Origin: Xanthocytophaga sp031424975
GTDB taxonomy: Bacteria > Bacteroidota > Bacteroidia > Cytophagales > 172606-1
DNA: 11,278 bases
NCBI GenBank assembly: GCA_031424975.1
Contig: JANPIL010000316.1
Span: forward strand, 1 to 11,278
Direction: 5' to 3'
The notes beneath the pieces are model-generated. The model was not told the DNA's origin. It saw only the letters and a program-made list of their open reading frames with translations, and did not search any database. The translations under genes were made by a program, and so were the position numbers. Positions 6,002-11,278 of the stretch are shown piece by piece (within the stretch, counting starts at the first letter, position 1; each line of letters opens with the position of its first letter).

Positions 6002-6940
6002 CTACGGTTGGCTTATCGGTTCCAGATTACCTTCTATTTCGGCGCGTCTGGCTTCGTACCACGGCGGCAGTTGCAAACGTTCACCCAAATGCCCTGCCTC
6101 CTCATCCACCGTGAAACCGGGCGGATTGGTGGCGATTTCAAACAGGATTCCGCCCGGTTCGCGGTAATAAATGGAATGGAAATACTGCCGGTCAATGACT
6201 TGGGTTGGCTGGTAGCCCGCTTGCAGCAGTTTTTCGCGGATTTCAAGTTGCGTGGCATCCGAATCGGTGGCGAAAGCCACGTGATGCACCGTGCCCGCAC
6301 CCTGCAAGCCGCGCAAATCGGTGGGGCGGTGCAGCACATCCACAAAACTGCCCGGCTCGCCGGTTCCCGCCGCAAACCGCATCCGGTCGCCGTCTTCGGC
6401 CACCAAGCGGTGCTGCATGGCTTCGGTGAGCAGTTTTACGGTCTTGTCGGCAACGGTTTCGTGCAGCGTCACCGTGTGGAAACCGCGAATCGCCGCCTCG
6501 GGCGGAACCACGCCATTGTTCCGGGCGGGGCGGCTGTCGTTGTCGTGCGCTACCAATTCCACGCCCAAGCCGTCGTAATCTTCAAAGCGGATGTAGGTTT
6601 CGTCGAAGCGTTTTTCGGGCTTGCCGAACGGAATGTTGAACGCTGCCAGCCGGTCCATCCAAAAGCCGAGGGCGTTTTGTGGGATTGAAAATGCGGTGTA
6701 CGTCAGTTGGTTGGCTCCCTTGCGGCCACGCGCCAGGCCACTGTATGGAAAAAAAGTCATGATGGTGCCGGGGCTGCCCGTTTCGTCGCCGTAATACAGG
6801 TGGTACACGTCGGGCGCATCGAAATTGATGGTTTTCTTGATCATCCGCAAGCCCAGCACGCCCACGTAAAAATCAACGTTGCGCTGCGGGCTGCTGGATA
6901 GCGCGGTTACGTGGTGCAAGCCATTGATGAGGTTTTTCAT
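6002..6940 (-). CDS. Ring-cleaving dioxygenase of the VOC (glyoxalase) superfamily, MhqO-like
   Basis: The 312-residue protein carries two vicinal-oxygen-chelate modules. The first starts GLHHVTALSSSPQRNVDFYVGVLGLRMIKKT (from residue 7), the second GFHTVTLHET (153-162) with a later GTVHHVAFAT (217-225) and GGILFEIATNPPGF (263-276). Likely metal ligands are H9 or H10, H219 or H220, and E268, so the Fe/Mn site is intact. Length and the segment FPYSGLARGRKGANQLTYTAF fit the MhqO/PcpA-type ring-cleaving dioxygenases (hydroquinone or catechol cleavage), not lactoylglutathione lyase, which is much shorter. ATG 6940 begins at the first module. A promoter with an overlapping dyad is found 24-55 bp upstream, so this is the leader gene of the detoxification group (dioxygenase, hydrolase, FMN reductase, OsmC). 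The true substrate is not shown by the sequence. Confidence 0.92.
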   Translation of the reverse strand: MKNLINGLHHVTALSSSPQRNVDFYVGVLGLRMIKKTINFDAPDVYHLYYGDETGSPGTIMTFFPYSGLARGRKGANQLTYTAFSIPQNALGFWMDRLAAFNIPFGKPEKRFDETYIRFEDYDGLGVELVAHDNDSRPARNNGVVPPEAAIRGFHTVTLHETVADKTVKLLTEAMQHRLVAEDGDRMRFAAGTGEPGSFVDVLHRPTDLRGLQGAGTVHHVAFATDSDATQLEIREKLLQAGYQPTQVIDRQYFHSIYYREPGGILFEIATNPPGFTVDEEAGHLGERLQLPPWYEARRAEIEGNLEPISQP

Positions 6941-6954
6941 GAAGCGAATGTTTT

Positions 6955-6995
6955 AATTGTTTATAAATGTATAGACATTTAATGTCGTAACAATT
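6955..6995 (-). promoter_or_regulatory. Candidate Bacteroidota promoter overlapped by a dyad operator, upstream of the dioxygenase
   Basis: On the minus strand TTG (6993-6991), 19 bases, then TACATTTA (6971-6964) approximates the Bacteroidota -33 TTTG / -7 TAnnTTTG promoter, about 24 bp before the ATG. The -7 box lies inside a perfect dyad, TAAATGT-ATAG-ACATTTA (6964-6981). A second overlapping dyad is GACAT-TTA-ATGTC (6974-6986), and outer arms AATTGTT (6955-6961) and AACAATT (6989-6995) enclose both. The position over the -7 box suggests repression, for example by a MarR-type sensor; no regulator gene lies in the window. Confidence 0.6.
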
Positions 6996-7170
6996 ATTAT
7001 TCCCAACTTGGTTTCATCTCCGCAAAACTGCCAAACCCGGCTTTAACCCATAATTAATAAGACTTATCCAAGATTGGCTGGCATTTTGACAGGTAAAATA
7101 GACTGACAGAAAGCAATGACTTGTCGCTCGTCTTCAATGCGATTGTCCGAACGCCAAAACACGCGCCGCA

Positions 7171-7204
7171 AAACAGTATGTTTCAAAACGCCCAAACCCA
7201 TACC
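7171..7204 (+). repeat. AAATAGTAT-N12-CCAAACC repeat, copy R7 (diverged)
   Basis: AAACAGTAT, 12 bases (GTTTCAAAACGC), CCAAACC, then CATACC. One substitution is present in the left box and the GC tail is degraded; the spacing is canonical. Confidence 0.75.
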
Positions 7205-7244
7205 TTTTTCTGGGACACTCTTGTGGCTGCCCAGACGGTTTTCT

Positions 7245-7275
7245 CTGTGGACTGTTGGCCATGGACTGTCGACTG
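7245..7275 (+). repeat. 14-bp-period direct repeat (TGGACTGT twice)
   Basis: TGGACTGT at 7248-7255 and 7262-7269, period 14, followed by CGACTG. It resembles the minus-strand pair at 5862-5885. It ends directly against the AAATAGTAT box of copy R8. Confidence 0.6.
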
Positions 7276-7309
7276 AAATAGTATCTCCCGAAAAGCCCAA
7301 ACCTGCCCG
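7276..7309 (+). repeat. AAATAGTAT-N12-CCAAACC repeat, copy R8
   Basis: AAATAGTAT, 12 bases (CTCCCGAAAAGC), CCAAACC, TGCCCG. It is a full consensus copy 58 bp past the stop of the PLP enzyme gene. Its spacer shares CTCCCG with the copy inside the GHMP gene. Confidence 0.85.
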
Positions 7310-7366
7310 GTTGAACCACAAAAAGGATTTAAGAGAGGCCGTTCCACTTTGGAGTTGGGGACTTTT

Positions 7367-8485
7367 TTATCCGGCCAACGCCCGATCTAAGTCGACCATT
7401 AAATCATCGGGATGCTCCAATCCAATGGAAACGCGCAGCAGGTTTTCGGGAGCCATGCTGGCGGCACCCTCAACCGAGCGGCGGTGCTCGATCAGGCTTT
7501 CCACACCACCCAAACTCGTGGCCCGCGTGAACAACCGCACGTTGGCGGCCACCGCCATCGCCTCCGCCGTGCCGCCTTTTACCTGAAAAGACAGCATCCC
7601 GCCAAACGCCGACATCTGTTTCTTGGCGATTTCGTATCCCGGATGCGTGGACAGCCCCGGATAGTGAACCGCCTCTACGCCAGCGTGTTGCGCCAGAAAT
7701 GCGGCTACTTTCAGCGCGTTTTCCGATTGCGTCCGCACACGCAACGGCAGCGTTTTGATGCCGCGTGCTACCAACCAGCACTCAAACGGCGAGGGAACCG
7801 CGCCACCCAAGGTCTGTATTTTCTTGATTCGCGCGGCCAACTGTTCATCTTTCACCACCAATGCGCCGCCCAGCACATCGCTGTGGCCGCCGAAATACTT
7901 GGTGGTGGCGTGCTGCACCATATCGGCCCCCAAATCCAGCGGACGCTGGAGTACGGGTGTGGCCCACGTATTGTCCACGGCGCACCACGCGTTGTGCCGG
8001 TGCGCAAGGCTGGCAACGGCGCGGATGTCGGTGATTTTGAGCAGCGGATTTGATGGCGTTTCCACCCAGACCAAACGCGTATTGGGGCGGATGGCGTTTT
8101 CAACCGCCTGCAAGTCAGTCATGTCCACGCGGCTGGATTGTAAGCCCCACGGCCCGAAAATCTCATCCATCAGGGCCGAAGCCGCATAGTACGTGTCATC
8201 GCCCAGCAGCACGTGGTCGCCGGTTTTGAGGGTCTGCAACGCCGCCGCAATCGCCGCCAAGCCCGAGGCAAACGCGAAGCCGTGCGTGCCGCCTTCCAAC
8301 GCGGCAAGGCTTTGTTCCAGCAGCCGCCGGTTGGGGTTATCGGCCCGCGAATAGATGTAATCCTTGGGAAAAGTGCCGTCTTCCGCCCGTTCAAACGTGG
8401 TGGAAAGGTAAATCGGCGCGGCCACTGCCCCCGCATTCTCGTCGGGCAGGTGTGTGCTGCGGATGGCTAACGTGTCTATGTGCAT
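7367..8485 (-). CDS. Trans-sulfuration PLP-dependent enzyme (cystathionine gamma-synthase / lyase family)
   Basis: The 372-residue protein belongs to the Cys/Met metabolism PLP-dependent family (fold type I). The Schiff-base lysine is K196 in HATTKYFGGHSD. D171 in AVDNTW contacts the pyridine nitrogen. YSRADNPNRRLLE (45-57) carries the phosphate-binding Tyr/Arg of the neighbouring subunit. SLGGVESLIEH (324-334) and LLRVSIGLE (349-357) are C-terminal family signatures, with R351 likely binding the substrate carboxylate. Members make or break cystathionine or cleave methionine/homocysteine; sequence alone does not decide between gamma-synthase, gamma-lyase and beta-lyase. ATG 8485 (MHIDTLAIRSTH) gives the standard N-terminus; the longer open frame upstream crosses copy R9 and the GHMP gene. 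It is divergent from the GHMP gene with 141 bp between the start codons. No sulfur-pathway partner lies next to it. Confidence 0.93.
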   Translation of the reverse strand: MHIDTLAIRSTHLPDENAGAVAAPIYLSTTFERAEDGTFPKDYIYSRADNPNRRLLEQSLAALEGGTHGFAFASGLAAIAAALQTLKTGDHVLLGDDTYYAASALMDEIFGPWGLQSSRVDMTDLQAVENAIRPNTRLVWVETPSNPLLKITDIRAVASLAHRHNAWCAVDNTWATPVLQRPLDLGADMVQHATTKYFGGHSDVLGGALVVKDEQLAARIKKIQTLGGAVPSPFECWLVARGIKTLPLRVRTQSENALKVAAFLAQHAGVEAVHYPGLSTHPGYEIAKKQMSAFGGMLSFQVKGGTAEAMAVAANVRLFTRATSLGGVESLIEHRRSVEGAASMAPENLLRVSIGLEHPDDLMVDLDRALAG

Positions 8486-8563
8486 GGAATCGGTTGGTTG
8501 AAACGTGGCTGCGGCGTGGTGGCTTCCGCACCGGCAATGGGGATGATGAAAATCACCGGGGCA

Positions 8564-8597
8564 AAATAGTATATTTTTTTGAGGCCAAACCCCACAT
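8564..8597 (+). repeat. AAATAGTAT-N12-CCAAACC repeat, copy R9, between divergent genes
   Basis: AAATAGTAT, 12 bases (ATTTTTTTGAGG), CCAAACC, CCACAT. It lies in the 141-bp divergent gap, 78 bp upstream of the PLP enzyme start and 29 bp upstream of the GHMP start. Confidence 0.85.
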
Positions 8598-8626
8598 TGT
8601 CGTTTGCCCGGATTATTTTGCGCATC

Positions 8627-9943
8627 ATGGACAATCAGGAAAGCTTTTTTGCCGGAAACCGCAACCCCCGTTTCACCGCCACCGCGCCGGGCAGTCTGGA
8701 TGTCATGGGCGGCACTGCCGGTTATTTTGGCTCGCTGGTGCTGCAAATGCCCCTGCGGCCACGCATTCAAGTGACGGTAGCCTTACGGAATGACGGCCTG
8801 ACCCGCATCCGAACTTTGGATGCCGGGCAAAACCCGACTTCCGAAATAGTATCTCCCGGATTGGCCAAACCCGGCGCTTCGGTTGAGTACGCCGGGGATG
8901 TTTTGGAACAGACTGCGGGCGGCTGGGCGGCGTATGTGGCGGGTTGCCTGCGGGTTTTGCAACAGGAAAGGGGAATCTTCTTCCAAGGAATTGATGTCTC
9001 TGTGGATTCTCAAATACCTGTTGGTGAGGAATTTGTGCCGGCGATGGTGGCTACGATTCACGCTTTGGCCCAGGCATACAATCTGGTGTTTGCGGGAACG
9101 GAACTGCCCGTTCTGGCGCAAAAAGCCGCCAGCCTGGTTACGGGCAGACCATGCGAACCGGCCGGTTTCCTGGCGAGCCATTTCGGGGAGCCGGGAAACC
9201 TGCTACCGGTTTTGTGCCAGCCCGATCACGTTTCCGATCCGTTTCCGTTTCCCGAAGGCTTGCATTTTGCGGGAATCAATAGTGGAAAGCCGAATCTGAC
9301 AGAAAACGATGCGTACTCAACCATGCGCACGGCGGCATTGATGGGCTACACGCTGCTGGCCCTACACGAAGGCGCGTATCCGCACGAACTGCAACTGGCT
9401 CGCACCACCGGCCAGCGCGAACATTTACTTTACAACGGTTACTTAGCCAACATCACGCCCCGTGAGTTTGAAGACCGCTATGCCTGGCTGCCCAAACAAC
9501 TGAAAGGAAGCGATTTCACTGACAAATACGGCTTCACGATTGACCCGCTGGCCGAAGTGAAATCCGACGAAACCTACAACATTTTGCAAGCCACGCGCCA
9601 CCCGGTGTACGAACACACCCGGACGCAGTATTCCTCGCTGCTACTGCAACATTTTCCGCCACGCACCGACCACGAAATGCACGAAAAATCGCTGCGGCAA
9701 TTGGGGTCATGGATGCAGCAATCGCACGAGAGCCACGCGGCGTGCGGCCTGGGCAGCCCGGAAATGGATGCGATTGTGCAAATGGCGCGTGAAAACGCGG
9801 GCAACGGCGTGTACGGAGCCAGGGCAACGGCCAGCGGCGCGGTTTGCCTGCTGTGCGACGGCGAAAAAGGACTGGCAACGGCGCGCAAAATCCGTGAGGC
9901 GTACCAGCGGCAGCATGGCGGACAGGGGCAGTTATTTGAGTGA
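8627..9943 (+). CDS. Galactokinase/L-arabinokinase-related GHMP protein, probable pseudokinase
   Basis: The intact 438-residue protein aligns throughout with the galactokinase/L-arabinokinase branch of GHMP kinases. APGSLDVMGG (20-29) and GSLVLQMPL (35-43) match the N-terminal signature, WAAYVAG (100-106) is retained, NLLPVLCQP (191-199) matches the middle, and NGYLANITPREFE through DETYNILQATRHPVYE (270-329) matches the C-terminal half. From recall of the family, the functional sites are altered. The catalytic-type Arg of APGR is S23. The sugar-binding Asp of ADY is G32. The ATP-loop GxGxSSSAA is replaced by PVGEEFVPA (131-139). The CGxMDQ motif with the catalytic Asp is CEPAGF (176-181). 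The GGGSGG motif is TASGAV (401-406). A binding or regulatory role is therefore likelier than catalysis. Residues 73-84 are encoded by repeat copy R10. ATG 8627 is preferred to an upstream TTG inside copy R9. It is the only plus-strand gene here. Confidence 0.85.
   Translation: MDNQESFFAGNRNPRFTATAPGSLDVMGGTAGYFGSLVLQMPLRPRIQVTVALRNDGLTRIRTLDAGQNPTSEIVSPGLAKPGASVEYAGDVLEQTAGGWAAYVAGCLRVLQQERGIFFQGIDVSVDSQIPVGEEFVPAMVATIHALAQAYNLVFAGTELPVLAQKAASLVTGRPCEPAGFLASHFGEPGNLLPVLCQPDHVSDPFPFPEGLHFAGINSGKPNLTENDAYSTMRTAALMGYTLLALHEGAYPHELQLARTTGQREHLLYNGYLANITPREFEDRYAWLPKQLKGSDFTDKYGFTIDPLAEVKSDETYNILQATRHPVYEHTRTQYSSLLLQHFPPRTDHEMHEKSLRQLGSWMQQSHESHAACGLGSPEMDAIVQMARENAGNGVYGARATASGAVCLLCDGEKGLATARKIREAYQRQHGGQGQLFE
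8844..8877 (+). repeat. AAATAGTAT-N12-CCAAACC repeat, copy R10, inside a CDS
   Basis: AAATAGTAT, 12 bases (CTCCCGGATTGG), CCAAACC, CGGCGC. The copy is translated in frame within the GHMP gene as EIVSPGLAKPG. The frame (AA-ATA-GTA-T) differs from that used by R1. It falls in a loop region before the conserved WAAYVAG segment. Confidence 0.85.
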
Positions 9944-9977
9944 AAATAGTATGTTTTGAAAAGCGCAAACCCGGCAC
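9944..9977 (+). repeat. AAATAGTAT-N12-SCAAACC repeat, copy R11, filling a convergent gap
   Basis: AAATAGTAT, 12 bases (GTTTTGAAAAGC), GCAAACC, CGGCAC. It begins at the first base after the GHMP stop codon and ends 2 bp before the stop of the opposing KAS III gene, so it makes up nearly the whole 36-bp gap. No hairpin with a U tract is seen. Confidence 0.85.
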
Positions 9978-9979
9978 AG

Positions 9980-10978
9980 TCAAAATACCAGCGACACCGC
10001 CCCCAGCGACAAGCCAGCCGCCGAGCCTGCCAGCAATACTTTCGCGCCTTTTTGCAGGCGGTTGCCGTTGTGCAGTTGTTCCAGACCCAGCGGGATGGAG
10101 GCCGAAATGCAGTTGCCGTACTTTGCCAGGGTGAGAACCATTTGCTCCGTCTTGAGATTGTATTTGCGCACAAACAATTCGTTTCCGATCAGGCTGGTCT
10201 GGTGCGGCACAATGAAATCGTATTCGTGCAGCGCAAGGTTTGTCTGGCACATGAAATCGGCCATGAAACCGTCCAGTTTCTCCAGCGTCAGTTTGATCAT
10301 TTGTTTGCCCTGCATCCGGAAATAGAATGCCGACCTATTGGCGTTTAGGCCCGGCTCAACAACGCCGCCCGCCGGAATCATGGCCATTTCCGCACCTTGG
10401 GTATAGTTCCTAAATTGCGAAAGCCCCGGCGCATAGCCTTCATTTGCGGAAGCCTCCAGAATCACGGCCACGGCCGCATCGCCAAACAGCGAATAGGTTT
10501 TGGAGTCGTGGGGGTCGAGGCTGCGTGAGGCAATTTCCGCACTGACAATGGCCACCCTTTTCAGGCCCCGGTGCGCCAAGTACAGGTGAGCGATGTCGAG
10601 GGCGTGCAGGAAGCTCAGGCACGTCGAATCCACATCGAAACAGGGTGTTTCGGCGGCTTGCGTGTCTAATTGTTTCTTTATCAGGGCGGCATTGAACGGG
10701 ATGGGATAGTCGTACGAAGCTCCGGCGGCAATCAGCAAGTCCAAGTCCGGCAACGCCAGTCCCGCCCGCGCCAAAGCCCGGCGCAGTGCCTCGGCCCCCA
10801 TGGAAGCCACCGATTCTTGCGGGTCTGCCCAATGGCGGGTGTCCACGCCGCTGTTTTTCCCGATCCAGCCTTGCGGAAGTTGCAGTTGCCGTTCAAGTGT
10901 GCCGGAATGCACGGCCTGACCGGGCAGGTATTTTTCAATCGCGCGTATCTTTATCTGTGTCATTCGGGTCTGTGTCAT
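9980..10978 (-). CDS. 3-oxoacyl-ACP synthase III-like ketosynthase (FabH superfamily)
   Basis: The 332-residue thiolase-fold enzyme has an intact KAS III triad: C120 in DVDSTCLSFLHAL, H259 in VPHQTS and N289 in GNCISASIPL. WIGKNSGVDTRHW (38-50) is the N-terminal KAS III signature, and GDAAVAVILE (166-175) is typical. The enzyme condenses an acyl-CoA or acyl-ACP with a second acyl unit. Sequence differences from housekeeping FabH (ending GSAAGLSLGAVSLVF) and the ligase next to it suggest secondary acyl metabolism, as in specialised FabH-like ketosynthases; that is inference. Its upstream ATG (10978) overlaps the TGA of the ligase gene as ATGA, pointing to translational coupling. A second in-frame ATG (10963) was created by a 15-bp tandem duplication and would give 327 aa; either may be used. 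Only 36 bp separate its stop from the convergent GHMP gene. Confidence 0.9.
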   Translation of the reverse strand: MTQTRMTQIKIRAIEKYLPGQAVHSGTLERQLQLPQGWIGKNSGVDTRHWADPQESVASMGAEALRRALARAGLALPDLDLLIAAGASYDYPIPFNAALIKKQLDTQAAETPCFDVDSTCLSFLHALDIAHLYLAHRGLKRVAIVSAEIASRSLDPHDSKTYSLFGDAAVAVILEASANEGYAPGLSQFRNYTQGAEMAMIPAGGVVEPGLNANRSAFYFRMQGKQMIKLTLEKLDGFMADFMCQTNLALHEYDFIVPHQTSLIGNELFVRKYNLKTEQMVLTLAKYGNCISASIPLGLEQLHNGNRLQKGAKVLLAGSAAGLSLGAVSLVF

Positions 10979-10984
10979 TCGAGT
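10955..10984 (-). repeat. 15-bp in-frame tandem duplication of the start region
   Basis: CTGTGTCATTCGGGT (10955-10969) is followed by CTGTGTCATTCGAGT (10970-10984), 14 of 15 identical. On the minus strand it doubles the ATGACACAG start region, so the ketosynthase gene has two successive in-frame ATG codons with the same context (MTQTRMTQIK). Confidence 0.85.
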
Positions 10985-11278
10985 TCCCCGTCGTCGAAGC
11001 ACCGGGTTATCTTGCGGAACTTGCCGCCCCGCACAAAGGTAACACCTTGCCGAAGTTGCATGGGTATGTTGCCGATATCTTTCAAGGCCAGGGCTTCCTC
11101 CACGCTCTGCCTGACCTGCCGGGAAACCGATTCAAAGGCCGCCGCTTCGCAGTCCACTTCGATGAGGATGCGGTTCGGGGCGGTCTGGACAATGCGGTAC
11201 GAACGGAAACCATCGGTGCGGCGGGCAATCATCCGGCTGATCAGGTCGGGGTAAACGCGGGTTTGCCCATCGCCGAAA
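10975..11278 (-). CDS. C-terminal end of an adenylate-forming ligase (PaaK / coenzyme F390 synthetase-like), partial
   Basis: The frame is open to the right edge and shows the last 100 or so residues, from FGDGQTRVYPDLISRMI to FDDGELE. The pattern DGxxVxPDxxxRxI, then YRIVQTAPNRILIEVD and a final KFRKI segment, resembles the small C-terminal domain of phenylacetate-CoA ligase / F390-synthetase-type enzymes, which turn over with adenylate formation and acyl transfer. The adenylation domain itself is outside the window, so the assignment is moderate. Its TGA overlaps the ATG of the KAS III-like gene (ATGA), so the two are one operon and probably act on the same acyl substrate: activation by the ligase, condensation by the ketosynthase. 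An internal ATG at 11232 is not a real start, because the conserved sequence continues upstream. Confidence 0.6.
   Translation of the reverse strand, partial: FGDGQTRVYPDLISRMIARRTDGFRSYRIVQTAPNRILIEVDCEAAAFESVSRQVRQSVEEALALKDIGNIPMQLRQGVTFVRGGKFRKITRCFDDGELE

Larger units (their letters stand above)
6996..7366. other. Gene-free stretch with repeats only
   Basis: I find no convincing gene here. The short reading frames on both strands run through repeat copies R7 and R8 and match no family I know. The left part (6996-7070) is A/T-rich promoter-upstream sequence. The middle (7070-7160) shows nothing recognisable. The right part holds R7, the GGACTG pair and R8. No tRNA cloverleaf or strong terminator was seen. 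Confidence 0.6.

Noticed and set aside
4719..6167. 482-codon plus-strand open frame across the detoxification genes
   Set aside because: It runs antisense through three well-supported genes and their intergenic repeats and shows no family motif.
7116..7586. Possible small plus-strand gene and an 85-codon minus-strand gene (7064-7321) in the gene-free stretch
   Set aside because: Both are largely translations of repeat copies R7 and R8 and the GGACTG pair; no conserved domain or credible start context was seen.
8564..8597. The repeat read in reverse as a promoter (GGTTTGG ... TACTATTT resembles -33 TTTG / -7 TAnnTTTG)
   Set aside because: The spacing between TTTG and TACTATTT is about 14 bases, shorter than the usual 19 or so, and several copies would point antisense into genes or lie inside coding regions.
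8627..9943. Plain annotation as an active galactokinase
   Set aside because: The catalytic Arg and Asp and the ATP-binding loop of the family are all replaced, so activity should not be assumed.
9944..9977. The repeat as an intrinsic terminator
   Set aside because: Most copies lack a stem-loop with a following U tract; only the variants R4 and R5 form clear hairpins.
212..9977. CRISPR array
   Set aside because: Copies are dispersed by 0.1-1.8 kb, on both strands, without regular spacers or cas genes.

Overview
The window looks like a chromosomal stretch of a moderately GC-rich member of the Bacteroidota, probably Cytophagia- or Saprospiria-like. The evidence is the short beta-barrel outer-membrane protein with a lipid-poor N-terminal signal peptide, a candidate promoter of the Bacteroidota type (TTG / TAnnTTT), weak or absent Shine-Dalgarno sites, and GC-rich intergenic palindromes of a kind common in this phylum. 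The genus cannot be fixed from the sequence. All intact genes except one lie on the minus strand.

Layout, left to right. (1) 1-2016: the start of an FAD-dependent oxidoreductase that runs off the left edge, a left-handed beta-helix acyltransferase-like protein, and an outer-membrane beta-barrel protein with its own terminator. (2) 2221-3873: glucose-6-phosphate isomerase (pgi). (3) 4036-6940: four co-oriented genes that read as an electrophile/quinone detoxification group: OsmC-like protein, NAD(P)H-dependent FMN reductase, phospholipase/carboxylesterase-type hydrolase and an MhqO-like ring-cleaving dioxygenase. A promoter overlapped by a dyad operator lies before the dioxygenase. (4) 6996-7366: a gene-free stretch holding repeats. 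(5) 7367-8485: a trans-sulfuration-type PLP enzyme. (6) 8627-9943 (+): a GHMP-family protein related to galactokinase/L-arabinokinase in which every signature motif is degraded, so probably a pseudokinase. (7) 9980-11278: a ketoacyl-ACP-synthase-III-like enzyme translationally coupled to the end of an adenylate-forming ligase that runs off the right edge.

The most unusual signal is a short interspersed repeat found eleven times in 11.3 kb. It is bipartite: AAATAGTAT, then usually exactly 12 variable bases, then CCAAACC and a GC-rich tail (about 34 bp). It occupies most gene junctions on either strand, lies in frame inside two genes (FAD oxidoreductase and GHMP protein) in two different reading frames, forms the N-terminal codons of a third gene and the stop-codon region of a fourth, and nearly fills a 36-bp gap between convergent genes. 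Two copies carry longer, hairpin-forming inserts in the spacer. I know of no named family with this structure. It behaves like a dense selfish or recognition-site repeat.
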